From Xenopus tropicalis (lineage: Eukaryota; Chordata; Amphibia; Anura; Pipidae): 64,000 nt of DNA. Shown here piece after piece: positions 11,830 to 21,739 of this stretch. The notes beneath the pieces were generated by a model that worked only from the letters and a program-made list of their open reading frames with translations, had not been told where the DNA came from and searched no databases. The DNA lies in contig NC_030683.2 in NCBI RefSeq assembly GCF_000004195.4, positions 71,147,764-71,211,763 on the forward strand. The letters run 5' to 3'. Made by a program: the position numbers and the translations under genes. Positions within the stretch are counted from its first letter, which is position 1, and each line of letters begins with the position of its first letter.

Positions 11830-12819
11830 TTATATATTTGGTGCTTGAATGAAACCATTCTTTCAGACACAAAGTGGCCAACTTGATTGCAATGAAGATC
11901 ACATTGCTACATTATTTTTTTTAAAAAATGTAACTGTAATAAAATAAAATAAAATAGGTGGAATGTTGCAATTACAGCTTCCATTGACCAACTAGGCTTC
12001 AGTTTATGAATTCTTTCATTCAAATTTTTAACAAATTTCAAAAGTTTGGAGAAATCTTTTTTTTTTCCATGATTTTATTGAATTTATTGAAGAAAACATG
12101 TTCATGAATTTTAATTTGCCCCTAAGCTTTCCCTCTAAGGCAAATGAATGCATTATCTTATATGACTATTTCTAGATTCCTGTATGTTCAATATTCTTGA
12201 TAGAAGTAAATTTACATTGTTCCTTGCTACAGTTGTCCTTTCTTTATTGTTCTCATTTTATTTGCTATTTACAATATTTGGGATGTGTTCAGAAATCCAA
12301 AAGAGCTCTTGGCATATACATATGCTCTAAAACCCCTTTTAACCTTGTCTGTCTTTGTGTGAGTAAGATATGAGTAAAATGTGGCAACCTTAAAGAAACA
12401 ATTTACACCAACATAAAATATAAACCTTGACTATTTTCACATTTTATTGACATTTCCTTGCCTACCTTTCATTTTTATTTGCAGGAGAATGTAGCACATA
12501 GCATTGCCTTCGGCTATAGTACCTCTTCTTAACTTGACTTAAAAGCATGGCTGAAATGCAGAGAGAAGTTAAAAATAGCTAGAGAGGTTTTCATTGTTCA
12601 GACTGAATGTAGGGTGTGCTTAGCTGAGATTAGCAAAGGAGTAATTGTTGTAACATCATCCTAAATTTTCCTTTTTATTTTTCTCTTTTCTCTCCCTTAG
12701 TTTGCTACTCTTGAACTCAATCATTTTCCCTCACTTTGATAATGATTTCTATTAAGCCTATAGCACACATGCTCGATAGCATTCTGCGCCACATGAAGTT
12801 TCAGTTCCAAAATGCATAT
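11830..12819. other. No gene seen
   Basis: Unique AT-rich sequence with an AAAAT run at 11938-11956. No coding or RNA gene recognised. Confidence 0.5.
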
Positions 12820-13166
12820 TTAAAGGAGTTGTCCACCTTTTCTCACTGCTACCCAAAAAATTATAGATTATGTTCCCCTGAGTATGATAATATTTGTCAT
12901 GCAAAGACTTTGTATGTATGTGTGTTGAATAAGCTGTTTAAAACTGAAGGCAATAGCTGCAGTTCTCACCAAAAAATCAGAAAAAGTTTTCAGGGAGGAG
13001 GAGCGTTTCTCCTCTGCAGTGTGAGTCACATGGGAGCTTTCCCCCTTCCCTCCCAAAACGTTCATAGTAAGAAACAGCAGCAGCAGGGATCATGTTACCT
13101 GCCTGTAACTTTAGCAGCCAATCAGAGGACAGGCAGGAAGAAAGAGACAGGAAGCAGACATGCCAG

Positions 13167-13931
13167 TAGGGATGTAGCGAACCTCAAAAAAAAAGTTCGC
13201 GAACCTGTTCGCGAACTTCCGCCGAAAATTGCGAATATTCGCGAACTTTGCGAACCCCATAGACTTCAATGGGAAGGCGAACTTTAAAACCTAGAAAAGC
13301 CATTTCTGCCCAGAAAACTGATTTTAAAGTTGTTTAAAGGGTGCCACGACCTGGACAGTGGCATGCAGGAGGGGGATCAAGGGCAAAAACCTCTGAAAAA
13401 TTGACACACACCGTTTTTCGAAATGATCGGTAATTTTGCGACTTTTTCGTATTTTCCGGCGCTTTCGTAAAGTTATCGTAAGTTTTGCGACTTTTTCGGA
13501 GCATTCGTAACGTTATCGTAAGTTTTGCGACTTTTTCGGAGCATCCGTAACGTTATCGTAAGTTTTGCGACTTTTTCGGAGCATCCGTAACGTTATCGTA
13601 AGTTTTGCGACTTTTTCGGAGCATTCGTAACGTTATCGTAAGTTTTGCGACTTTTTCGGAGCATTCGTAAAGTTATCGTAAGTTTTGCGACTTTTTCGGA
13701 GCATTCGTAACGTTATCGTAAGTTTTGCGACTTTTTCGGAGCATTCGTAACGTTATCGTAAGTTTTGTGACTTTTTCGGAGCATTCGTAAAGTTATCGTA
13801 AGTTTTGCGATTTTTTCGGTGCCGGCGAACCCAAATTGCGAACATCACGAAAAGTTCGCGAATTTGCGGACTTGCGAACACCCGATGTTCGGGCGAATTA
13901 GTTCGCCGGCGAACAGTTCGCTACATCTCTA
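13167..13931. mobile_element. hAT MITE carrying a 40-bp tandem array
   Basis: Termini TAGGGATGTAGCGAAC and GTTCGCTACATCTCTA are inverted repeats, and both sides carry the perfect 8-bp duplication CATGCCAG (13159-13166 and 13932-13939). Both traits are diagnostic of hAT elements. Subterminal regions are rich in gttcgcgaac/gcgaac palindromes. The interior is mainly a nine-copy 40-bp array. No transposase frame is present, so it depends on enzyme supplied elsewhere. Confidence 0.9.
13461..13820. repeat. Nine-copy 40-bp minisatellite inside the hAT MITE
   Basis: Units begin at 13461, 13501, 13541, 13581, 13621, 13661, 13701, 13741 and 13781, each 40 bases with no indels. Each unit contains 'gttatcgtaagttttgcgac' and 'tttttcgg'. 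Variants are simple substitutions: gcatcc in units 3 and 4, and agttatcg for cgttatcg in units 1, 6 and 9. Most units carry about five CpGs. Confidence 0.97.
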
Positions 13932-14204
13932 CATGCCAGTAGCTTTAAAAGCTCCTACTGCCAGTTCTCAGCATTACACAGAGCTTCAACACACTGACAC
14001 AGGCTTGTACAGAAAGGGGTCGGCGACCCCCTTCCCTGGTGCCTCCACTGACTCCCGCCCTTTAGAGAAACACTATCTTCAGAGGTAATTTTCTCTCAAA
14101 CAGTAGACATTTTCTTAAAGAGATACATTACATATTTTACTAAAATAACCTAATCTGCTAAAATAGCTTTATTTATGTGAAGGTGAACTGCCCCTTTTAA
14201 TGCG

Positions 14205-14860
14205 AATGACAGGTGTCACAGAGGAGTATTTCCCACTATCTTAAATACTTGCATGAAGAAAAACTACATGCAATATCCCTTAATGACCCAAAATTTTGCA
14301 GCAATGCAAAGAATGGGGTTTAGATGGATCTCTGACCACTTGGTGCGAATAACCCATTATAAAGATAACAAAATCACTGCTTTATGAGAGGAAGCTACTT
14401 AACCATCTGACTGCACTTACCAGTAAAATATGGACACAATACCTTGGCAGTTGTAGAACACTAAAAGGTCCAAGTCTATTCTAAAAGGCCCTAGTCTAAG
14501 AAAAGGATTTCCACGTTTATACAGCACAGTGCTTCCTCTACATGAGTAGAGTGATTTTTCCTTTATAAATGCTCTATATACTGCCTGATAAATGTAGTAA
14601 TGTAGTAATGAAGCAGGTACAGAGATTTTCACTTACAATATAGATGCACGTCAAAAAGCATTATACAAATATTACTGGCAAATATTACATTCCCAGACTG
14701 CTCACTGTACCATGTAATAGCTGCCCTTAATATGGAATTGTATGCACATTATAAGGTGATATTATATAGTCATTTGAACATGAATTCTTACATAGAGAAA
14801 TGTATTAGAAGTAGGGATTATTAGGCACATTTGTGGAGTGAAACATCAAATCCAACATAT
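14205..14860. other. No clear gene; possibly upstream Penelope remnant
   Basis: Lies just upstream of the Penelope-like GIY-YIG remnant. Some of it may be further decayed element body, but I cannot align a reverse-transcriptase motif, so I leave it unassigned. Confidence 0.3.
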
Positions 14861-14864
14861 TCAG

Positions 14865-15210
14865 GTGCCCTAAAGGAATATATAGTACAATTCATTGTGA
14901 TAAAAATGCTTCCATACCTCTACAAGGGAACCCATTCTGGCAATTCTACTTCAGCACTCCTAAAATGTACGTAGGGGAGACTATACAGCCAATCAGGGAT
15001 TACATCACCCGGCATTGTTCTACTATAAAAATGAGGTCATGAAATTGCCAGTTCCACATCATTTCAAGCATAATGCCTCTCAACTGCAATTTGCAGTTAC
15101 AGAAATGATGCTGGTACTGAGACGTGGAGGTATATTTGAAAGAAACATGAAGCTTTTGGATTCATACCTTGGGGACATTGGAACCCTAGGGTTTGAATTG
15201 GGATTATGAC
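14865..15210 (+). pseudogene. Penelope-like element C-terminal (GIY-YIG) remnant
   Basis: In one frame, at about 14954-15040, the sequence reads KMYVGETIQPIRD and then ITRHCSTIK, resembling the core of GIY-YIG endonuclease domains (YVG.T...R...H.S.IK). After a frameshift, the 15015-15209 frame continues KNEVMKLPVPHHF and later LRRGGIF, ending KLLDSYLGDIGTLGFELGL. This resembles the region after GIY-YIG in Penelope-like retroelements, where an RRGG.....K(L)L..E..WI..LGTL pattern is usual. In those elements the enzyme nicks DNA to prime reverse transcription. The copy is broken by at least one frameshift and in-frame stops. No reverse-transcriptase part is recognised upstream. Assignment rests on remembered family motifs. 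Confidence 0.6.
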
Positions 15211-15440
15211 TTGTACAGTTTTGTTTAAATTAGAGACTATTTTTTTGTATTTTTATATCATCTTGTGATAATTAATTGTGAAATATGCTGTTATAAAATG
15301 GAATTTTGGTATAAAGAGCACATAGTATACATTGTGAGTTGATATCATGTTTACTAAATGGACGTGAGTCCCCAAACGTCACATGGATATTTTGTATGCT
15401 GCTTTTTCATTTTTTCAATACAAACAAACATTTGCAACAA
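15211..15440 (+). mobile_element. 3' tail of the Penelope-like remnant, hammerhead-like hairpin
   Basis: AT-rich sequence after the stop codon. At 15351-15380 lies ttactaaat, then ggac-gtga-gtcc (a 4-bp stem with GTGA loop), then ccaaacgtc. That order mimics the core of a hammerhead ribozyme (CUGANGA, stem II, GAAAC) with several core substitutions, so it is probably inactive. Penelope-like elements are known to carry hammerhead motifs in their terminal regions. Confidence 0.4.
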
Positions 15441-15611
15441 ATGTTTATGTTTGGTGCAGGTTTTATACTTCTTGAAAAACCTGTGTGTTAAAGAGACCAA
15501 AAATTAGGATGCAAAATTTTAGTGCTGCTTGCAATGGATTATTTACCATGAGTAAACTAGAGTAAACTTTGTACATGTTAACCTCCTCCTCCCCATATGT
15601 TAAACCCATTG

Positions 15612-15870
15612 ATCCCATTGATGTTGCTCCCAGTGGCCTCAAAGTAGGTGCCCATTTTTGCATTTCTGGCTTGGAGACAAGTTTTGGAAGCACAGAGATT
15701 TTTACTCTAAGCAGAGCCGTCTGCAGGCTAGGGGTCCACGTGGGGAAACCGAATAGCCAATCACAGTTCTTATTTGGCATTCCCAAAGAACTGTTTTTAT
15801 GCTTGTGATGCTTACCATCACTTTTTATATCTGCTTGTGGCTCATGAGTAAAAAAGGTTGGGGATCCCTG
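15612..15870 (-). mobile_element. hAT MITE fragment (CAGGGATCCCCAACC type)
   Basis: Same family as 25438-25745. Shared blocks are 'ccagtggcctcaaagtagg', 'tggagacaagttttggaag', 'gccaatcacag' and the right terminus ggttggggatccctg (15856-15870). The left terminus is lost, so it is 5' truncated or replaced. The open frames on both strands here are repeat-derived. Confidence 0.75.
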
Positions 15871-15874
15871 TATT

Positions 15875-17725
15875 AAACAAAACCAAATTTACTATGTGTA
15901 CTGCAAATTGTTCAGTGTATGAACTCTCATTCCTACAAACCAAGAAATGTGTCAGCAGCTGGTGTGCAATGCCTGCTTCCTGCCAAGGGGTCATTTTCCT
16001 TTAACAACAATGATACACTCTGAAGGTCTCCATAAAATAAAGATAACAGTCCAAAAAATAGAACCTGCTTAAGTGCCATTGTCCGTAATGAGCCCGCTAG
16101 GGATAAAGGCTATAGTTAGTTGAAGTTGGTAGAATTCAACTAGTATATTCCATTCTTTTTTTATGTACCTCTTTATACACTTTATACCACCTCTAATGGT
16201 TTTACAACATTTTCAACAATTTACAGAAAACACTGTACTTGGAACTAAAATATTTGGTTTATGTTTAATTTCAGTAAATATTAATTAGCACTTAATGAGT
16301 GGTACGCGGGAGTGAACTAACTGTGGCTTTCAGACAGAATAATTGCTGCATTAACAGATGAGAGAGCCTAACTGCAGAATGAAGATTCATCAACTCGTAA
16401 TAAATTGCTGTTTGTTCTTGTCATTACAAAGGCCCAGAAGGTTGTTCAGTTAAGCAAAAACCTGAGAATGTGCCCACTAGGGGGAGCAGCTAATATAAAT
16501 TTTGCTCATATTAATATTTTGCATTTAATGACAATGGAAAATGAATTTAGCATTCCAGTCGTTAAATAAAATTATAAAATCTGTTTTGCTTTTGCAGCAT
16601 GAACATGTCAATAAGGTCCCCATAACCGATCTGTAATATTCACTTAATTTGCAGCAGGTTATGCTAACTGTAACCAAGCATTCTACATATGTGTCTGTAT
16701 TTTAAAACAAGCCAGAAGAGGCTTCTCTTGCGATGAGTTAAATTTCTGCTGCTGTCTGTAAAGGGAACACCACGCTATTTCCTTAATAGATGTTCTAACT
16801 AATGTTGTCAAGGCTGGGCACTGCAAATGTCCTGCATTCAGAGGGAGCCTCTGTTTGTGTCTGCTCACATCAAAATAACAGATTAAAATGAAAAAGGATG
16901 CACATTAAAGTCTGTGAGCTGATAACACGTATATTCAAGAAAAATTCCACTTCAGCTGCTGACCTCCAAAAGGGAAAAGTCTGTGATTGAGGAGTAGGAA
17001 ACTTTATGCTTATTTATATATATCGAATGCTAAGTAGATGTCTTACATGGGGAATGAATCAGAGACCAGCAGTTGTTGATTTCTGGGTTATATACAAACC
17101 CAACCTTATCTATAAAAACCAGACTTACAGGTTGAAGAAAACGGTGCCAATTTACATGCTGATGCACAAAACACAATTGTGAATGTAAAGATAATTTCCA
17201 GATTTGGAGCCCTGAAGGTAAAATAGGAGTTGTGCATTTAATGCAGCCCAGCTTCAAACAGGTGACTATTCAATTCATTTTGGGCAAATAAAATCAGAAT
17301 ATACTCATTTTAGCCAAAGCCAACATTTATATGCATATTAACTGGTTTACAATGGACAGGAATAGAGGTAAATGAGAGGAAGAGCAGAGCAACTGTGGTG
17401 TGTCTAATGGCCATTTGGTTTTCCTTCAAGAACAATATCTCCCCCACAAACAAGCCATTCTCTTAGGCTGATCAAAATAGAAAATGGTGTCTAAACTAGC
17501 CATCGTGGTGCAACAAACTGCATCAAAATGGACAGTACAAACCAACTGCCTGTAACAGAAAAGCAAACAAAAACAAAATCCCTGCTCCTCTATTAGATGA
17601 AAAACGACATTCTTATGACTCCTCTGACCCGCTATACAAACAGTTTTTTTCAGAAAGTGTACCTAAACAAAAATATATTTGAGTAAAGGTCAGAGAAAAC
17701 TCTGCCAAAGCAGTAACTGCCATAT
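15875..17725. other. Unique sequence; possible conserved noncoding stretch
   Basis: No gene or transposon seen. The 16270-16640 part is rich in ATTA/TAAT cores and holds a near-consensus CTCF core at 16474-16487. It looks like a candidate conserved noncoding element, on texture only. Confidence 0.35.
16474..16487 (+). promoter_or_regulatory. CTCF-like core, one mismatch
   Basis: CCACTAGGGGGAGC fits CCASYAGRKGGCRS except A for C at position 12. Motif only. Confidence 0.3.
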
Positions 17726-17727
17726 GG

Positions 17728-18225
17728 GAATTTTCCTTTAAGGGTTATTTTTCTTGTGTGTGGATTTAGCTATTAGACTAGGACTATTTTCTCTGGAAAG
17801 GTGAATTTAGCTATAAATGTAGATTTGCTTTCCAAAGGCTGATTCAGCTATGTGTATTTCCCCTGCATTGATGGATATAGATATTAGCTCAGAGTAATTT
17901 CACATCCATTGATATATGTATTCAATATTCTGGGGATATTTCCTCTCCTTGTATAAAATGTCAGGTTGTGGTTATTTCCTCCCATGTAATCATTTCTATT
18001 AAGCAGTGGCTAGATAATTATTTTCCCTTTACAGGTGAAATGTGTTATTATGCTGAGTTATTTTCCTGCACATGTGGAATTAGTTATTAAATTATGGTTA
18101 TTTCCTTTCCATAGGTGCAATGTGCCATTAGCTTGTGTAATTTCCCCTTGGTGGCTAGATCCAGCTATTAGGTTGAGGTTGTTTCCTTTCCATACATGTA
18201 TCTTGCTGTTTTGTTGGATTGAATT
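17728..18225. repeat. Degenerate ~40-bp tandem array, about 12-13 units
   Basis: Successive units open with a variant of ttatttcctt(tcc) and contain variants of ggtggatttagctatta. Unit starts are visible near 17745, 17784, 17824, 17856, 17896, 17936, 17972, 18018, 18058, 18098, 18138 and 18179. Spacing is mostly 38-41 bases, with one unit near 32 and one near 46. The clearest neighbours are the last four. Divergence implies an old array. Confidence 0.75.
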
Positions 18226-18229
18226 TAGG

Positions 18230-19490
18230 TTGATTTGACCTGCTATACATCTTGCATGAACATAGCCAAATGTTTTCAATTGTACATTAATGCTACCTGA
18301 AATAGTCATATACATATTCAAATACATACTGTAGTACCCAGTACCCTGTTGCTTTCACTGCTACACCTGCTACAGAGATTTATAACAGTGAAGGGAAGAT
18401 GGTAAGGTCATGTGAAAATGTTCATTTACATTGCTACCCTTCCCATATGCAAGGAACCATAATTCAAGGGTGTGCAAAAGCTTGGTCTGTTTATTGCACA
18501 GGTGTTCCATGTAATGATGAAAAGGTTATTACTTAGTAACTTTATGTAGGGGGACCCTCCCAAGAGCGCCCTCCAAAAAGCTACATAATCACAGCTCAGC
18601 AGTATTCTGCCATTATTCTTTTGCATCTTCATGTTGTGCTGGGGTAGACAGTGCTTAATTTCAAGGATGTTACCTTGGCTGGAAAGCAGCCCAGTAAATT
18701 CCACTATATGACTTTGAACAAGTGAAAAATCCAAAGCCATTTTGCCTCTGGAAACATATATGACAAAAAGTCAAATGATCTGCACATATATGGCAAACTC
18801 ATTGTTTCCATTGGTTCCCCCTTAATCATATATTTGTTACAGCGAAAATGTTAACATTATTGCTAACATGCATAGGTAACTGGAAAATACACTCAACTTG
18901 ATCATTTTACTGTTAGTCCTTCACCTGCATTTTACTGGCATTATGAGTCAGATGCATTAGAATGTATTGATGTCTCTTAGATTTATGTTTAAAGACTGGT
19001 AGATCAGCATCCCCAAATCCTTTAAAAAAACGATTTCCTTGACATTTATTCGCTCTGCCTCATTCCTATTGACCTCCATTCTAAGGCAAACCATTAACAC
19101 TTCCCATTATAATCACAAATCAACCCCCTATAGTGCTTTGGTTGAAGAGGCAGAAGTTAATTAGGACTCAGGCTTTCAATTCAGCTCTGTGCTTACAGTG
19201 TGCATTGCGCATTAAACTGACAAAATTTTCAAATTTGCTTAAGGAAGAACTTTATGAAAAATAAAATTAAAAAAGTGACTTTCTTCCCTCTGAGAGCATA
19301 TCTTGCTTTTAGAGAACACTTTCTTCCAGGATAGGCAACCTCACTGTCACCAGATTTACACAAATGCTCTTGTCTTTGCAAATCCCAGTGTGGGCCATAT
19401 TTAACCCTTCTATGCATTTACCAAAAATATAAACCGTGTCTATGAAAGTTATAAAAGTAATTATGTCTTTTTTCTAACATTTCTATAAAG
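18230..19490. other. No gene seen
   Basis: Unique-looking sequence; a 104-codon minus-strand frame at 18426-18740 has no recognisable domain. Confidence 0.45.
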
Positions 19491-19494
19491 GTGC

Positions 19495-19717
19495 CTTTAT
19501 AGGGGCTCATACACAAGCCTTTGGACTTGCAGTGGATTTCTCCTGTGTTCCAGCCTATTCTTTCTTACCAGCCTGTACTGGCGCTTACATGTGCCTGTGT
19601 CAGTACAGGTGGGTAAGAAACAATGGGCTGCGTTTCATCCTGCTCTCCACTGTAGTGGAAGGCAGGAGAACTCCACAGGGGAACACAGGTCCAAATGCCC
19701 ATATATATGATCCCTAG
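19495..19717. repeat. MITE-like hairpin element
   Basis: Arms tttcttaccagcctgtactg (19561-19580) and cagtacaggtgggtaagaaa (19601-19620) pair almost fully around a 20-base loop. Further out 'tcctgtgttcc' and 'ggaacacagg' are also complementary. I think this is a dispersed frog hairpin MITE, but the outer ends are not certain. Confidence 0.5.
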
Positions 19718-19982
19718 TGGACAGACATCAGACTATTCTGCCTCTTAATTAAATTTGCAGCTGATAATCTCATATATAGGATGAAAATAATCACCTTACT
19801 GATATCTGTTTAGACCTTAGGAATGTAGTAATCAGCCAATGTCTCAGTGCTGTGTTTTCTGGCCAGGGTCCCAAATGTTTGGCACAGTCTTATTGGCACA
19901 CCACATTTTTTTTGTACTAGCACCCAGGTTTTGTTGCTGCAAATGGTATGCACCCTATGGACTATTTTATATATATATACTG

Positions 19983-19984
<2 letters not shown>

Positions 19985-20045
<61 letters not shown>

Positions 20046-20046
20046 T
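19985..20046. repeat. (TA)n microsatellite
   Basis: A TA run of about 50 bases after 'tatactgtatg'. The next bases include gtccgcactcagacc, resembling flanks of the other TA-bordered hairpins. Confidence 0.9.
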
Positions 20047-20196
20047 CAATATATGTCCGCACTCAGACCACTCTCCAATTTTGGATGCTCGGTCAATTGT
20101 TGATTATATAAGGAAAAAGAGGACCGCGATGGTGAATTAAAAATATAATTATTCTTTATGGAAAGTGGAGTGCCAGTCCTATATTTCTAAATTTTC

Positions 20197-20395
20197 CAGG
20201 TATCGGACCCCTTATCTGGAAACCCATTATCCAGAAAGTCCTGAATTACGGAAATGCCATTTTAATCAAATAATTCACATAAAATCTTTAAAAATGGTTT
20301 CCTTTTTCTCTGTAATCATAAATCAGTGCCTTGTACTTGATTAAGATATAATGAATCCTTATTGGAGCCAAAACAATCCTATTGGGTTTAATTAC
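20197..20395. mobile_element. Left part of a TA-flanked MITE (CAGGTATGGGA family)
   Basis: Starts caggtatcggaccccttatc and continues with 'cattatccagaaagtcctga' and 'caaaacaatcctattgggtt'. The right half is missing. Confidence 0.75.
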
Positions 20396-20440
20396 TGTGT
20401 AGATATATACATACATATGTATATATATATATACAGTATA

Positions 20441-20629
20441 GTGAACCCAGGGTGGCACTCTGCTTCAGCTCTTAGCTCGGGTGCAAGGTAAATGATTTAA
20501 ATATCCAAAAAAGACCAAGGCCTTGAGAAAGGTCCCGATGGGGACCGAAACGTAACGTTGGCTGTTCATGCGTTTTTAATACACAATTGATTGTTTTTGG
20601 AATATAACTTGGTGTTGCTGGTCTTTTTT

Positions 20630-20672
<43 letters not shown>
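20441..20672 (+). mobile_element. Penelope-like terminal fragment with hammerhead-like core
   Basis: An inverted pair atatccaaaaaagacc (about 20499-20514) and ggtcttttttggatat (about 20619-20634) brackets a compact fold. TTGAGAA (20523-20529) is followed by stem GGTCCC/GGGACC (20531-20536 and 20541-20546) with loop GATG, and then GAAACG (20547-20552). This is the order of a hammerhead core, with U for C3 and A for G8. The right arm runs directly into a TA tract (20632-20672). Established: Penelope-like elements carry hammerhead motifs. The link here is inferred. Confidence 0.5.
20632..20672. repeat. (TA)n microsatellite
   Basis: About 20 TA units, abutting the hairpin on its left and followed by cagtatatgcacaggcactc. 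Confidence 0.9.
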
Positions 20673-20675
<3 letters not shown>

Positions 20676-20753
20676 TATATGCACAGGCACTCACGTAAAA
20701 AATGGTGAAATGATGCCTGGGTGCAGACCAAATCAAAAATATAGATATATGGC

Positions 20754-20900
20754 AGAATGGAAGGTACCGCACTCACAGGGCTTATAGTAAATTAAAGACG
20801 TTTATTAATCAAAATACATAACGTTTCGGCTACAGCAGCCTTCCTCAAACGTCTTTAATTTACTATAAGCCCTGTGAGTGCGGTACCTTGCATTCTGCTA
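20754..20900 (-). mobile_element. Snap-back hairpin with hammerhead-like core
   Basis: Arms ggtaccgcactcacagggct (20763-20782) with the following ttatagtaaattaaagacgt, and acgtctttaatttactataa with gccctgtgagtgcggtacc (up to about 20887), are near-perfect inverted copies. Between them, on the minus strand, lies TTGAGGA, stem GGCT/AGCC with loop GCTGT, then GAAACG (20848 down to 20822). Only C3 to U departs from the hammerhead core, the best of the set. A TA tract follows at 20900. Confidence 0.55.
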
Positions 20901-20923
20901 TATATATATATATATATATATAG
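20900..20923. repeat. (TA)n microsatellite
   Basis: Short TA run abutting the right arm of the preceding hairpin. Confidence 0.85.
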
Positions 20924-20924
20924 G

Positions 20925-21495
20925 GTTTTTTTTGTAATGATAGAGCAAAAAATACATATAGTATTAATTAGCCTTCTGTTTTAAAAACTGTTTTCATTAA
21001 TCCTTCCATATTATTTCATGCTCATGGAAACCACGCTTCTTACATCAGACTTTTCGATTACTCACTTAGCATTAACTGCACTTCCTTCTATAGCTGCTCT
21101 CAGACTTCCAACTCTTGAAGGTTAAGTAACATACAGTATATGTGCACAAGGAAGATCTGCTCTTCCTCCAGCATTCAGAACTAGCAGACTCTACCCTCCC
21201 CCATAAGTATTATTACATCTGACCAGACTCTCTTTAAACTTTTCTCTAATTAAATTCTGCCCCATCCAGTCAGAACTAATTCTGTAGAGATGGGTATTCT
21301 TTCAATTTTCTCTAATGCCTTTTTCTATGTTCCCACATGAGGTATATCTCACCAATGCCATTCAGAGGTGACTTGCAAGCACAATACAGTGTCTACATTT
21401 CTGATGTGCCTGAACTCTGAAATAACATCACTTTTTCATTTAGCCACCTTTAATCATCATTTGCATTTAACTAGTTGTGAGACTGATGCAAAACC
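20925..21495. other. No gene seen
   Basis: Unique-looking sequence without recognisable features. Confidence 0.5.
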
Positions 21496-21497
21496 GA

Positions 21498-21733
21498 GGG
21501 GCATATTTATTATGCTGTGTAAAAAACGGCAAGAAAATTCGCCACACATCGCCAGGCTTTGCTGTGTAAAACCGGCGTAATTTTTTTACGCATTTTTTCT
21601 TCCACCGGAACTTATGGAAAATAACGGCGTAATATCCGGTGTTCAGACGGCGATCTTTTCCATTTATTTTACACAGCTTTTTACTCCGTTTTTTCGGCAA
21701 ATTAGTTTTACACAACATAATAAATACGCCCCC
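21498..21733. mobile_element. PIF/Harbinger-like palindromic MITE
   Basis: Ends GGGGCATATTTATTATG and CATAATAAATACGCCCC are inverted repeats, and the next block, ctgtgtaaaa / ttttacacag, pairs too. The middle is CpG-rich (ccggcgtaa, ggcgtaatatccgg). The target duplication is not clean. No coding capacity. Confidence 0.75.
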
Positions 21734-21739
21734 TAGTGT
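21727..21739 (-). promoter_or_regulatory. CTCF-like motif at a transposon junction
   Basis: On the minus strand ACACTAGGGGGCG spans the terminal GGGGC of the MITE and flanking DNA. It is close to the CTCF core. Motif only. Confidence 0.25.

Larger units (their letters stand above)
12820..14200. mobile_element. T2/Kolobok-type MITE with nested hAT MITE
   Basis: TTAA at both ends (12820-12823 and 14197-14200); the termini read TTAAAGGAGTTGTCCACCTT and AAGGTGAACTGCCCCTTTTAA, inverted copies. Without the insertion at 13167-13931 the element is about 608 bases. The 183-codon open frame at 12736-13287 runs across the MITE boundary and into the nested hAT element, so it is not a gene. Confidence 0.85.

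Noticed and set aside
12736..13287. 183-codon open frame, the longest in the window
   Set aside because: It crosses the left end of a T2 MITE and runs into a nested hAT MITE, so it is a composite chance frame.
13461..13820. Regular repeats considered as a CRISPR-like array
   Set aside because: Units are contiguous 40-bp copies with no unique spacers, and the context is a vertebrate hAT MITE.
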